A stretch of DNA of 54,680 nt from Alphaproteobacteria bacterium (GCA_030836535.1 JAURPT010000156.1:1-54680); one strand, 5' to 3'. Positions 7,673 through 17,037 are shown, numbered from the stretch's first letter. Notes: generated by a model from the sequence alone, not told the origin. Translations and numbers: made by a program.

Positions 7673-8977
7673 CTATGCGTCGTTGGCATATTTGCCGTTG
7701 ATGTAATCCATCAGCGTCACATGCATGTGGCGGATGCGGCGTTCCTGGCGAGAAATCCAATAGCCTTCATAGGCATCGGAGTTCAGGCCGATCTGAACGT
7801 GCGGCAGGTTTACAGAATCCTGATCCAGAACCAGGCCAAGTGACCGTTCGCCGTGCTTGAACTGCTCGTGATCAACCGGTGCAGGGCGTTCTGCGCCATC
7901 CGGCAGCTGCACGAACATCTGCATATCAAACAGCATCTTGTTCGGGTCCGTTGCGTGCGGACGTTGGATGAACAGCATCATGCTGTCAGCGTGGATGTTC
8001 ATCGTCAGGTTCGGGAAGATATTGTAGTGGTAATCATCCGTCAGCTGATCGTCATTGAACATGGAATAGTCACGACCCAGATTACCTTCATTCTCGCGCT
8101 TGAACTTCTGCATGTCGACGCGAACATCAGCCACCTTGCCGTTATAGGATTCAGGATCCATGCCGATAGCCTGCATCGGCATCGCAATAGCTTCAGGCAC
8201 TTCGTCCAGCTCGTAACCCAGGCGAGGACTATATGTCTGGAACGGCACCAGATAGCGGTTATGACGCTCATACAGGTCGATCTGCACGTCTACGTCATCG
8301 ATGCTGAAGGCCAGTTCAGGGTGAATAGCCTGCACGTGGTACACTTCGTTGAAGGCATCCACAGAAGTCTTCCAGTTACAGTCCCATTCAACCGTCTGGT
8401 TCATGACCATGGCCATGTCTTCAAAACGATATGGGTCAAGATGTTCGGGGACCATGCCCAGGAATTCGGTCAGGGAAATGCCGTTCGGGTCCATACAGAA
8501 CCAAACAAAACCGCCCCATGTGTCAGCCTGAACCTTTTTCAGGGACAGACGATCTGACGGACAACCCTGCACGAAGTCTTCTTCGTCGGGAACGTTGATC
8601 AGCGTGCCATCAAGGGCATATTCCCACATGTGATAGGCGCAACGCAGTGTCTTGGCGCTACCCATCTTGTCGAATTTCACCTGGTTACCGCGGTGGTTAC
8701 ACACATTGTACATGGCGTTGACCTGACCATCTTCACCACGGGTGATCAGCAGGGATTCCTTGCCGATTTCTGTGGTGATGTAGTCACCGGGTTCCGGAAT
8801 CTGGTCTTCACGACAACCGATCAGCCAGACCTTGGTCCACATGCGTTCCCATTCAAGGTCCATAAAGTCCTTGGAGATATAACGCTCACGCGGGATGACC
8901 TCATCACCCATATCGGGTTCAGGTGCCTTTTCAGCGGGCGTCTGTACACTCTCTGTTACGCGGGTAATAGCGACCAT
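7673..8977 (-). CDS. Rieske-type ring-hydroxylating oxygenase, alpha subunit
   Basis: A 434-residue terminal oxygenase. The N-terminal Rieske centre has Cys93-x-His95 (CNHRG) and Cys113-x-x-His116 (CAYHMWEY). The mononuclear iron site appears in DAFNEVYHVQAIHPE, with the bridging acid and two histidines. Family members insert one or both atoms of O2 into aromatic, steroid or N-methyl substrates. The start at ATG 8977 follows AAGGGGAAG. It is co-directional with the ferredoxin (downstream) and the enoyl-CoA hydratase (upstream). No beta subunit is adjacent, so it may be an alpha3-type oxygenase. The substrate is unknown. Confidence 0.9.
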   Translation of the reverse strand: MVAITRVTESVQTPAEKAPEPDMGDEVIPRERYISKDFMDLEWERMWTKVWLIGCREDQIPEPGDYITTEIGKESLLITRGEDGQVNAMYNVCNHRGNQVKFDKMGSAKTLRCAYHMWEYALDGTLINVPDEEDFVQGCPSDRLSLKKVQADTWGGFVWFCMDPNGISLTEFLGMVPEHLDPYRFEDMAMVMNQTVEWDCNWKTSVDAFNEVYHVQAIHPELAFSIDDVDVQIDLYERHNRYLVPFQTYSPRLGYELDEVPEAIAMPMQAIGMDPESYNGKVADVRVDMQKFKRENEGNLGRDYSMFNDDQLTDDYHYNIFPNLTMNIHADSMMLFIQRPHATDPNKMLFDMQMFVQLPDGAERPAPVDHEQFKHGERSLGLVLDQDSVNLPHVQIGLNSDAYEGYWISRQERRIRHMHVTLMDYINGKYANDA

Positions 8978-9037
8978 TTTACTTCCCCTTTGTTTCTCGT
9001 TTTGTAGCGACCCAATCCTGCGGGCCGAATGACGTTG

Positions 9038-9913
9038 TTACTCTGCCGCTTCTTTCGGGTTGCGGAATTTCTCCGGCATACCCTCTTTCTTCACGGCGTA
9101 CATTTCGGTTTCAGCATTATGTGCATGGCACATATGGTGCAGTGCCAGAGACGTTTCCTGCGTTGCCTTATGACCCATATTGTCCTGCGCCACATTGACA
9201 GCCTTCTTGGCCATTTTCAGGGCGAAGATCGGGCGTTCAGCAATCTTATTGGCCATTTCCAGGCTAAATTCTTCCAGATTGTCGCGCTCTACAACATGGT
9301 TCACCATGCCCAGGCGGTGCGCTTCTTCAGCATCCCACCAGTCACCGGTAAACAGATGTTCCTTGGCTTTGCGGATACCCAGCTCATACGGGTGATTGAA
9401 ATATTCAACACCCAAAACGCCCATAGCGACCACGGGATCAACGAACGTAGCATCATCGGTAGCAACGATAATATCGCACATCCAGGCCAGCATCAGACCA
9501 CCGGCAATGCACTTGCCCTGTACCATGGCAATGGTGGGCTTGGGAAAATCGCGCCAGCGCTGGCACATACCCATGAACACTTCCTGCTCAAAGGAATAGC
9601 GGGAATGCACGCCGCCTTCGCGGGTCATACCCCAAGTATTTACCAGCTTGAAGTCGCGCTGCGGAAAGGGCGGGCCAAAGCCGCGCAGGCCATGACCTGC
9701 TGAGAAATGCGGGCCTTCACCACCAAACAGAACAACTTTAACATCTTCATCCTGGGCAGCCAGGTCAAAGCAGTCATTCAGGTCATAGGTCAGCTGCGCA
9801 TTCTGGGCATTACGTGCCTCAGGGCGAGCCTGCATGATCTTGGCCACACCGGGTGCAACAATTTCATACGTTGCGTGTTCGAACGTATGCACTGTCGATT
9901 TTTCTTCAGACAT
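9038..9913 (-). CDS. Enoyl-CoA hydratase/isomerase family protein
   Basis: A 291-residue crotonase-fold protein. The oxyanion-hole segments are GEGPHFSAGHGL near residue 65 and VQGKCIAGGLMLAWMCD near 125; the VDPVVAMGV strand follows. Crotonases hydrate enoyl-CoA or rearrange and cleave acyl-CoA intermediates. The ATG at 9913 is chosen because GGAGGAG precedes it; the reading frame stays open a little further upstream without a better site. Its position between the Rieske oxygenase and the acyl-CoA ligase supports a role in degrading a CoA-activated ring or side chain. Confidence 0.87.
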   Translation of the reverse strand: MSEEKSTVHTFEHATYEIVAPGVAKIMQARPEARNAQNAQLTYDLNDCFDLAAQDEDVKVVLFGGEGPHFSAGHGLRGFGPPFPQRDFKLVNTWGMTREGGVHSRYSFEQEVFMGMCQRWRDFPKPTIAMVQGKCIAGGLMLAWMCDIIVATDDATFVDPVVAMGVLGVEYFNHPYELGIRKAKEHLFTGDWWDAEEAHRLGMVNHVVERDNLEEFSLEMANKIAERPIFALKMAKKAVNVAQDNMGHKATQETSLALHHMCHAHNAETEMYAVKKEGMPEKFRNPKEAAE

Positions 9914-10117
9914 CCTTACTCCTCCTGCCGCATCGCTACCGTTTGGCAACCTGGCATTTGCATGTCTGTCGGGAATTCGGGCACCAAAAACGGCACCTTG
10001 CTCCCCGAGTCACTGTACAAAGTTGGCACACTCTAGCGCAGGGAATACCGCAAATACCAACACTATCGGCAGTTTCAATGCATTTTTTCTGCACAGGCGC
10101 TGATATTTTGAATTTCT

Positions 10118-11692
10118 CTAGACAACCTGGCTGTCATGCCCTTCCCAGAACGGTGCCCGAAGTTCGCGTTTCAGAATTTTACCAGATGGGTTTCGCGGCA
10201 GTTCTTCAACAAAATCGATAGTCTTAGGCACTTTAAAACCGGCAATATGCTCTCGAGAGAAGGCAATTAATTCTTCGGGTGTAGGATCCGTACCCGGTGC
10301 CTTGACGATCAGAGCCTTAACCTCTTCGCCCCATTTTTCACTGGGCACACCAATAACAGCAACGTCCGCCACCGCCTCATGCAGCGACAACGCGCTTTCC
10401 ACCTCTGCCGGGTAGATATTCTCAGCACCAGAGACGATCATATCCTTCACCCGATCATGAATGTAGAGATAACCGCCTTCATCCAGATAGCCCGCATCGC
10501 CGGAATAGTACCAATCACCCTTAACGGCCTTGGCCGTTGCCTCCGGCAATTTCCAATAGCCCTTCATCAGAGATTTGGAAGCAACGACAATCTCGCCAAC
10601 TTCTCGTGCGGGTAATTCATTGTCATCGCCATCGACGATTTTGATGTCACATCCCTCAAATGGCTTGCCGCAACTCTTGAGCCGCTCACTGCCCACCACA
10701 TGTTCTTCCGGTGGCAGATAGGTAACGGAGCCATTAGCCTCCGTCATGCCGTAAAGCTGCACAAAGCCCGCGCCCGGGAACATCTTCATGGACCGCACCA
10801 ACACATCTTCCGGGATCGGCGAGGCGCCATAGAAAATCACTTCAATGGATGAAACATCCACCTTCCCTACCCGCTCATCCGCCAACATGAACTGCAAGAC
10901 GGCTGGCACCACGAACATCTTGGTGACGCGGTATTTATCGATGAACTCCAGGGTCGTTCCCGGGTCTGGCAATACCATCACTACACCGGTGGCCCCATTA
11001 TAGAGGCTTTGGAAGGCCCAGCCTGTGCCGCCAATATGAAATACCGGCATGGGGATCAGCGCGACTTCATTATCGCCCCAATGGTTCCAGTCGCCCGCAC
11101 TCGGATAATCCTCCATCAGCGCCAAAAAGCCCCGATGGGTCATCTGCACGCCTTTGGGATTGCCTGTGGTGCCGGAGGTATACATCTGCACGGCGACGTC
11201 TTCGGCTTCAATCGGCAACATGGGATCGTCTGTGCTCTGGCTGTCGCGCCAAGTGGCATAGTCGTCCCAACCATCACGACTGCCGGAAAGCGTGATGATC
11301 TTGCGGACGGTCTTCAGTTGTCCGCCAATCTTGTCGAGGATCGGGAAGAATTCTTCGTCAACGAAGAACACCGTCGCCTCGGCATCATTGGCGATATATT
11401 CCACCTCGGGGGCCGCCAACCGCCAGTTCACACCCACAATGGCGCAATTGGCCTTGGTGCAGCCCAGGAACAGCTCAAAATACGCCACGGAATTCTTGCC
11501 CAAATAAGCAATACGAGATTGGGCCGGAATGCCCTCTGCAATCAGCCCATTGGCGACCTGGCTGGCGCGGTCATCCAGTTCGGCATAGCTGGTGCCAACA
11601 TCCTCAAACATAATGGCCGCGCGGTCCGGCACATGCTGCCGATGAAAGCGCGTAATCTCCGCCAATGTGGTGATTTCGGGATGATAAGGCAT
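10118..11692 (-). CDS. AMP-forming acyl-CoA synthetase (FadD-like)
   Basis: A 524-residue member of the adenylate-forming ligase family, which activates a carboxylic acid to acyl-AMP and then to acyl-CoA. The P-loop-like motif YTSGTTGNPKG is present at about residue 170. YGMTEANGSVTYLP, SGDAGYLDEGG with DRVKDMIVSGAENIYPAEVE, and the catalytic lysine region PSGKILKREL at the C terminus follow in the normal order. The ATG at 11692 has an AGGAGA site. It is the activating enzyme of the minus-strand catabolic block. Chain length or ring preference cannot be predicted. About 200 bases without a gene separate it from the hydratase. Confidence 0.92.
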   Translation of the reverse strand: MPYHPEITTLAEITRFHRQHVPDRAAIMFEDVGTSYAELDDRASQVANGLIAEGIPAQSRIAYLGKNSVAYFELFLGCTKANCAIVGVNWRLAAPEVEYIANDAEATVFFVDEEFFPILDKIGGQLKTVRKIITLSGSRDGWDDYATWRDSQSTDDPMLPIEAEDVAVQMYTSGTTGNPKGVQMTHRGFLALMEDYPSAGDWNHWGDNEVALIPMPVFHIGGTGWAFQSLYNGATGVVMVLPDPGTTLEFIDKYRVTKMFVVPAVLQFMLADERVGKVDVSSIEVIFYGASPIPEDVLVRSMKMFPGAGFVQLYGMTEANGSVTYLPPEEHVVGSERLKSCGKPFEGCDIKIVDGDDNELPAREVGEIVVASKSLMKGYWKLPEATAKAVKGDWYYSGDAGYLDEGGYLYIHDRVKDMIVSGAENIYPAEVESALSLHEAVADVAVIGVPSEKWGEEVKALIVKAPGTDPTPEELIAFSREHIAGFKVPKTIDFVEELPRNPSGKILKRELRAPFWEGHDSQVV

Positions 11693-11796
11693 GGATACTT
11701 TCTCCTGATCAGCAGTCTGCCGTCGTTCTCTTTATGAAAATCTATTGCCTGTGGCGCGACTTCGCCAGTGGCTTTGTGCACCTTGAGCGGTTTTGT

Positions 11797-12675
11797 TTAG
11801 TCCACAATCGGCTTAAACCCGAAGCGATCACCCGCCGTTACGATATGCCCCCTACCCGGGTCCACAAAATGGGCGGGGATCATCTGCGTGTCTGTATCGG
11901 CAAGCCGCTCCAGCACCGCCCGGCGGGTGGCCCGTGCCTGTTCCGGATCTTCGCAGAAGCCACTGTTCCATTCCGGGAAGATGATCTGGCTCGGGTGATG
12001 CAGGCAGTCACCGGTAAAAAGCGCGGTTTCACCATTGCTTTCGGCATTTATGCCGCGATGCCCCGGCGTGTGGCCCGGCAGTGCTTCGATCACCAACCCT
12101 GTGTCAATTTCATGGTCGCGGGCAACCAGGTCTACCCTGCCCGCCTCGACAACAGGCAGTACACTGTCCTGATAGACCTGAAGTTCGTCCCCATCATGGT
12201 CTTTGGCATGGGCGTCCCAATGGTCCAGCTCTTCCTTGTGGAACAGGTAGCGCGCGTTGGGGAAGGTTGGCACCCAACGCCCATCTTCCAGCTTGGTGTT
12301 CCACCCGGTGTGGTCCACATGCAGATGCGTGCACATCACAAAGTCGATATCTTCCACACCGACCCCTGCCGCATTGAGATTATCGAGCCACGGCGTTTCT
12401 TTCTGGTGAAAAGGCGGTGAATGCGGGCGTTCCTTGTGGTTCCCGCCGCATGTGTCGACCAGAATGGTGTAGCGCCCGGTGCGAATGAGATACGAGTTCA
12501 CGCTCATAAACATCCAGAAACTTTCCGGGTCCAGATAATTGGGTGTCAGCCAGTCATAATAGGGCTTCAGGTCCTCCGGGTTCGCATCCGGCACCAAGCC
12601 GCTGAGCAGACCGAACGGCCCATCTCGTTCGACAATACGATCAACCCGAATATCACCAATACCAAAAGGCTTCAT
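11797..12675 (-). CDS. MBL-fold metallo-hydrolase
   Basis: A 292-residue metallo-beta-lactamase-fold hydrolase. The metal-binding motif CTHLHVDHTGWN (HxHxDH) is clear near residue 117. The later LPGHTPGH and FTGDCLHHP supply the remaining His and Asp ligands of a dinuclear metal site. Related proteins open lactones or hydrolyse thioesters. I chose the ATG at 12675 because AGGAGG lies about seven bases upstream; the GTG two codons earlier is too close to that site. It lies in the catabolic block between the P450 and the acyl-CoA ligase, so lactone or thioester hydrolysis in that pathway is plausible. Confidence 0.87.
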   Translation of the reverse strand: MKPFGIGDIRVDRIVERDGPFGLLSGLVPDANPEDLKPYYDWLTPNYLDPESFWMFMSVNSYLIRTGRYTILVDTCGGNHKERPHSPPFHQKETPWLDNLNAAGVGVEDIDFVMCTHLHVDHTGWNTKLEDGRWVPTFPNARYLFHKEELDHWDAHAKDHDGDELQVYQDSVLPVVEAGRVDLVARDHEIDTGLVIEALPGHTPGHRGINAESNGETALFTGDCLHHPSQIIFPEWNSGFCEDPEQARATRRAVLERLADTDTQMIPAHFVDPGRGHIVTAGDRFGFKPIVD

Positions 12676-12756
12676 GCCCACCCCTCCTACGTTATGCTGC
12701 CATTGTTAAAAGCGCCGGAGATGGATGCAAGAGGTAAACCGCTCATGCCACCAAAG

Positions 12757-12788
12757 AAAAAGCCCGCCTCTAATGAGACGGGCTTTTG
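12757..12788 (-). terminator. Rho-independent terminator downstream of P450
   Basis: Read on the minus strand, AAAAGCCCGTCTC pairs with GAGGCGGGCTTTT (one mismatch) around a four-base loop, with a T tract. It lies between the P450 stop and the metallo-hydrolase start, so the block at 5074-15130 is probably at least two transcripts or is partly attenuated here. Confidence 0.75.
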
Positions 12789-12810
12789 TTTGTTCGTTTA
12801 AGGCAGGTTG

Positions 12811-14043
12811 TTAGGCCTTTTCTATCTCCAGGTGCAGCTCACCCAGGCCGCGCAGGAGGACGCTGGGGACATAGACCAGCTCTTGGTGGTCTGCGGCCAA
12901 TTTCCAGCTGGCGATCTTCTTGATGATCTGCTCGAAGGCCACATTGAGTTCCTGGCGGGACAGATGCACACCCAGGCAGGCGTGGATGCCGTAACCAAAG
13001 GCCATGTGCTTGTCCATATTGGTACGGTCGAGATCGATCTCGGCACCATTGTCGAAGATGGTTTCGTCGCGGTTACCCGAGGCCCAGCGGATCATCGCCT
13101 GGGCACCCTTGGCCATTTTCACGCCGCCAATTTCTGTGTCTTCGAGCACAAAACGCCACATACCAGCCGACGGTGTTTCCAAACGCAGGATTTCTTCAAC
13201 AAAGGCCGGGATCAGTGCCGGTTCAGCGCGCAGGCGCTCCAGTACATCCGGTCGCTGGATCAGGTGCACCATGCCACCAGCCAGTGTGGCCGTGGTGGTT
13301 TCATTCCCCGCTACCAGAATCTGCTGGATGATGGACAGCATTTCCGGCACGTCGAGCGGTTCTTCATCCACTTCGGAGTTCACCAGGATAGAGACCACAT
13401 CATCGCTGGGGTTATCGCGGCGATGTTCAATCATTTCCGCAAAGTAATGCTGGAATTCCACGACTGCCTTGGCGTCGCGGATGCTTTCTTCCTTAGTGGC
13501 CATGCCGGAAATCTGAGACACAGAACAATCTGACCAATATTTGAACTTGTCGAGGTCGGAACGCGGCACGCCCAGGGCGTCTGCAATAACCCAGACCGGC
13601 AGGTGCACGCAGAATTCATGGAAGAAATCGACATAGCCACTGTCAGGCAGTTTGGCGATCAGCTCGTCTACAATGCCATCCATCTTCTCGCGCATTTTCA
13701 CGACACGCGATTCAGCAAAAGCCGGGTTGACGATGGCGCGGTAACGATTATGCGCCGGGGCATCGCGGGTCAACATGGTGGCAACCGGCGGATAGCCCTC
13801 TGCCATGATCTCGACAATTTCGGGGTCCGGCGTGATGCCACGCATCAGACCGTCCATTTCACTGGAGAAGATTTTGTGCTTGCGGGCGACTTCCTTGACG
13901 TCCTTGTAACTGGTGATCAGATACATTTCCGTTCCGGGGATCTGGTAGACCGGGGCTTCTGCCCGCAGCTTGTCGTAAAACTCGAAGGGGTGCTTCACCA
14001 CTTCAGGGTCGAAGAAGTTGAAGTCTTCAAGTTGCTTGTTCAT
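12811..14043 (-). CDS. Cytochrome P450
   Basis: A 410-residue soluble bacterial P450. The I-helix oxygen-activation motif AGNETTT, the K-helix EEILRLETP (ExxR) and the heme-binding loop FGYGIHACLG with the axial Cys at about residue 356 are all intact. The length is typical of class I P450s that take electrons from a small ferredoxin. No dedicated [2Fe-2S] or [3Fe-4S] ferredoxin is adjacent; the Rieske ferredoxin at 7269-7658 is the only candidate nearby. It is probably transcribed with the MDR reductase upstream (70 bases) and followed by a terminator hairpin. A steroid or terpenoid substrate would fit the surroundings but is inference. Confidence 0.94.
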   Translation of the reverse strand: MNKQLEDFNFFDPEVVKHPFEFYDKLRAEAPVYQIPGTEMYLITSYKDVKEVARKHKIFSSEMDGLMRGITPDPEIVEIMAEGYPPVATMLTRDAPAHNRYRAIVNPAFAESRVVKMREKMDGIVDELIAKLPDSGYVDFFHEFCVHLPVWVIADALGVPRSDLDKFKYWSDCSVSQISGMATKEESIRDAKAVVEFQHYFAEMIEHRRDNPSDDVVSILVNSEVDEEPLDVPEMLSIIQQILVAGNETTTATLAGGMVHLIQRPDVLERLRAEPALIPAFVEEILRLETPSAGMWRFVLEDTEIGGVKMAKGAQAMIRWASGNRDETIFDNGAEIDLDRTNMDKHMAFGYGIHACLGVHLSRQELNVAFEQIIKKIASWKLAADHQELVYVPSVLLRGLGELHLEIEKA

Positions 14044-14113
14044 GCCTTACTCCACATGTTGTTCTGCTGCGGGCTTCTAGCCCATGTCGACGGAGTTTAA
14101 TACGCAAACCTGT

Positions 14114-15130
14114 CTATTCCGGTTCACCCACATGGATCAGCTGCTTGCCTTTGTTTTCGCCGGTAAACAGGCGGATCAGTCCATTGGGCAAGTTCTCAAA
14201 ACCTTCGATGACATCGACCTGATATTTCAGGCGGCCATCTTCAATCCAGGGCGTCATGGCGCCAGCGAATTCATCGGCCCGGTGTAGGTTATCGATGATG
14301 ATGAAGCCTTCCATCCGCGCCCGCTTGTAAACGAGGTTGAAGTAGTTTTCCGGCCCCGGCACCTTGTGGTCCTTGTTGTAGCGGGAAATACCGCCACAAA
14401 TCACAACGCGCGCGTTCAGCGCCAGATTATTCAGGGCAATATCCAGCACATCACCACCAACATTGTCGAAGAAGACATTCATGCCGTCGGGGAAAGCCTC
14501 CTGCACCTGTTTGGCGACATCTGCGTCTTTGTAGTTAATGGCCGCATCAAAGCCGATTTCATTGACCAGCCAGTCGCACTTTTCAGCACTGCCAGCCAGG
14601 CCGACAACTTTGGACGCGCCTTTGATCTTGGCCACCTGCCCGGCAATATTGCCCACAGCGCCTGCGGCGCCGGAGACAAGCACCGTGTCGCCTTCTTTTA
14701 CTTCGCCCACTTCAACCATGCCGTAATAGGCTGTGTAGCCCGTGCCACCAAAGACACTGAGCACCGCTTCGGGAGAAACACCAGCAGGCACTTTGACTGC
14801 ACCCGCACCATTAGAAACAGAATAGTCCTGGAAACCACAGGAATGCTGGACCAGATCACCAACGGCATAGTCGGGATGGTTGGACTTAAGCACCTGTGAC
14901 ACACCGGTTGCCCGGATTACGTCTCCAATATTCATGGTCTGCGCATAGGCCGAGGTTTCCAGCATATGGCCGCGCATGGCTGGCTCAACACCGACAAAGA
15001 GCGTTTTGCCAAGGAATTCACCTTCGCCCGGTTCGGGGATCGGTGATGAGGATTCCTTGAAATTCCCCTCGTTCAACATGCCTTCCGGGCGGGCGGCCAG
15101 CAGCCATTGGCGATTGATAGTCTCTGCCAT
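14114..15130 (-). CDS. NADP-dependent MDR oxidoreductase (prostaglandin reductase/CurA-like)
   Basis: A 338-residue zinc-free medium-chain reductase. The N-terminal segment NRQWLLAARPEG and SGAAGAVGNIAGQVAKIKG, the nucleotide-binding helix, are typical of the leukotriene B4 dehydrogenase/CurA group. That group reduces the double bond of alpha,beta-unsaturated ketones or aldehydes with NADPH. FFDNVGGDVLD and the C-terminal GENKGKQLIHVG complete the family pattern. The ATG at 15130 has an AGGAGGAAG site. It is the first gene of the minus-strand catabolic block and is divergent from the sterol-desaturase-family gene across a 218-base gap. Confidence 0.9.
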   Translation of the reverse strand: MAETINRQWLLAARPEGMLNEGNFKESSSPIPEPGEGEFLGKTLFVGVEPAMRGHMLETSAYAQTMNIGDVIRATGVSQVLKSNHPDYAVGDLVQHSCGFQDYSVSNGAGAVKVPAGVSPEAVLSVFGGTGYTAYYGMVEVGEVKEGDTVLVSGAAGAVGNIAGQVAKIKGASKVVGLAGSAEKCDWLVNEIGFDAAINYKDADVAKQVQEAFPDGMNVFFDNVGGDVLDIALNNLALNARVVICGGISRYNKDHKVPGPENYFNLVYKRARMEGFIIIDNLHRADEFAGAMTPWIEDGRLKYQVDVIEGFENLPNGLIRLFTGENKGKQLIHVGEPE

Positions 15131-15311
15131 GTCTTCCTCCTGTTAAATCTGTGCGACGGGCAACCTATGCCCATTGCCCTGTTTCGGCAATGGATAAGTC
15201 ATCTATGTCCTATCTGATCAGGGGGGTTACTCCAGCAGCAAGCTTACCCGAGACTGCATGGCATCCGGGCCCGGTCCTCGAAAGTAACGGAGACATCACG
15301 GGCATCATTCT

Positions 15312-15340
15312 TTGACTTTTACGAGTATTGTACGTATCGG
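15312..15340 (+). promoter_or_regulatory. Possible sigma-70 promoter for the sterol desaturase-like gene
   Basis: TTGACT (15312-15317) and TATCGG (15335-15340) are 17 bases apart. The -10 match is poor and the predicted start would be nearly at the ATG, giving a very short or absent leader. The rest of the divergent gap 15131-15348 shows nothing else I can support. Confidence 0.25.
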
Positions 15341-15348
15341 ATTGATTG

Positions 15349-16143
15349 ATGACATTTGACGTTCAACAGACATTCGAGGTCTTTGCGCTCACATTCTCTG
15401 TCGAGACTGTGCGCTACCTCATTGCTGTCGGCATTGTGCTGGCTTTTATCCCATTTATCTTGCGAAGGGGTAAACAACGCGACCTGCACAGCAAGCCGCC
15501 GGAACCAGGGCAGATACGCCGAGAGTTTTTCTATTCGCTGTTGACCGGCGTCGTCTTTGCAGCGAATGGCCTTTACATTCATTTTGGGATGGAAGGTGGC
15601 TGGGCACATGTCTACGAAGAAACGGCTCTGGATGACCTCCCCTATATGGCACTGACCTTGATCGGGATGTTGGTCGCTCATGATGCCTGGTTTTACTGGA
15701 CGCATCGCGCGCTGCACCACCGTATGGTTTTCAACTGGGCACACAATACGCACCACAAATCACGCCAACCAACGGCCTGGGCCGCCTATGCTTTTGCGCC
15801 GCCAGAAGCCTTCATCAATGGCTGTTTTGTGCCGATTTGGGTCACCTTCGTACCCACCAATGGCTGGGTCATCTTTCTGTTTCTGGCGCATATGATCTTG
15901 AAGAATGTCGCGGGGCACAGCGGTATAGAACTTTACCCAACCCGACTGCCGGGTAACCGATTCTTTGGCTTCATCACCAATGTGTTCCACCACGACCTGC
16001 ATCACCGAGATATTTCTCGTGGGAATTACGGCCTCTATTTTACCTGGTGGGACAGGTGGATGGGCACCGAACACAAAGACTATGCTGAATTGGTCGCTAC
16101 GCAACGTGCCGCTAAAACAGAAACAGCGGCTGCTGCAGAATAA
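15349..16143 (+). CDS. Sterol desaturase/fatty acid hydroxylase family membrane protein
   Basis: A 264-residue integral membrane di-iron enzyme. Three histidine clusters are present: HRALHH with the preceding HDAWFYWTH, then HNTHH, and finally HHDLHH. These bind two irons in the sterol desaturase and carotenoid hydroxylase superfamily. Hydrophobic segments near residues 20-38, 63-78 and 95-115 fit membrane helices. The ATG at 15349 is preferred over an overlapping TTG three bases earlier; no strong Shine-Dalgarno is visible. Members hydroxylate or desaturate sterols, fatty acids or carotenoids using O2. It is divergent from the catabolic block and may share its regulation. Confidence 0.88.
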   Translation: MTFDVQQTFEVFALTFSVETVRYLIAVGIVLAFIPFILRRGKQRDLHSKPPEPGQIRREFFYSLLTGVVFAANGLYIHFGMEGGWAHVYEETALDDLPYMALTLIGMLVAHDAWFYWTHRALHHRMVFNWAHNTHHKSRQPTAWAAYAFAPPEAFINGCFVPIWVTFVPTNGWVIFLFLAHMILKNVAGHSGIELYPTRLPGNRFFGFITNVFHHDLHHRDISRGNYGLYFTWWDRWMGTEHKDYAELVATQRAAKTETAAAAE

Positions 16144-16209
16144 CGGTGCCTCTTGGCACCGGCCTCTCCCCCCTCTAGACTCACATAAAACACAAAGGGG
16201 GGGGTGAAT

Positions 16210-16968
16210 ATGGGACGCGTAGAAGGCAAAGTCGTACTGGTAACGGGTGCGGCATCAAACCCGGGGCTGGGGCATGCTTCTGCCATTACACTAGCCAATG
16301 AAGGCGCCAAACTCGTTATTACCGACATTGATGACGATGGAGGTGAAGCCTGCCTGGCCGAAATCAAGGCCACCGGCGGCGAAGGCATCTACCTGCATCA
16401 TGACGTAACGTCGGAAGCCGAATAGAAAACGGTTATTGCTGCTACCGTAAAGACTTATGGCCAGTTGGATGTGCTGGTGAACAATGCGGGGATCGCTGTT
16501 CTCAAGGACCTCGATGAAATGACGCTCAAGGATTTTGAGCTGTAGAACCGCGTTAATTTGACCGGGCCGTTCCTAGGTATCAAACATGCCGTGCCGGAAA
16601 TGCGCAAGGCAGGTGGTGGCTCCATCATCAACATGTCGTCTGTGGCCGGGCTGGTTGGCATGCCCCGCACCATTGCCTATGGGGCCTCCAAAGGTGGTTT
16701 GCGCATTATGAGCAAAAGCGTGGCCATGGCGGTTGCTGATGACAATATCCGCTGTAACTCGATCCACCCTGGGGTGATCTGGTCCAATATCTACGCCTGG
16801 ACAACGCGGGAAGAGCTGGAAAACTCGCCTTTGACGGACAGTATTCCCATGGGCAAGATCGGCGACGCCCAGGACATTGCCAATGCGGTGCTCTATCTAG
16901 CATCTGACGAAAGCAAATATGTTTCCGGCACGGAGATTGTGGTCGATGCGGGTATGACGGCACGTTAG
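16210..16968 (+). pseudogene. Short-chain dehydrogenase with two in-frame TAG codons
   Basis: The frame encodes a complete SDR of about 252 residues. It has the dinucleotide motif TGAASNPGLG at residues 12-21, NNAG, the catalytic serine in NMSSVAGL, the YGASK active-site pair and a C-terminal DAGMTAR. TAG interrupts it at codon 72 (16423-16425) and codon 112 (16543-16545). There is no frameshift, and sequence between and after the stops is fully SDR-like. The first stop occupies a position that is often Trp in this family (one G-to-A change). The start at ATG 16210 follows a G-rich ribosome site. Either this is a recently inactivated gene, or it needs amber readthrough, or the sequence has errors. 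Confidence 0.8.
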
Positions 16969-16987
16969 GTCCGCCCAATATAGCAAA

Positions 16988-17014
16988 AAAAGGCCCCCGA
17001 AATCGGGGGCCTTT
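16988..17014. terminator. Bidirectional hairpin terminator
   Basis: GGCCCCCG pairs perfectly with CGGGGGCC around AAAT, flanked by an A run on the left and TTT on the right. It lies between the convergent SDR pseudogene and the ThuA-like gene and can serve both. A second small hairpin (TTTCTGC/GCAGAAA) follows at 17018-17034. Confidence 0.85.
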
Positions 17015-17037
17015 CCATTTCTGCAAAGCAGAAAGCG

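Noticed and set aside
6598-8557. Long plus-strand frames opposite the ThuA-like and Rieske oxygenase genes
   Set aside because: They are antisense shadows; sequence is low in complexity and rich in His and Val with no recognisable motif.
9914-10117. Small gene in the gap between the crotonase and the acyl-CoA ligase
   Set aside because: Short frames exist but show no ribosome site, motif or coding-like composition; I see only spacer or promoter DNA here.
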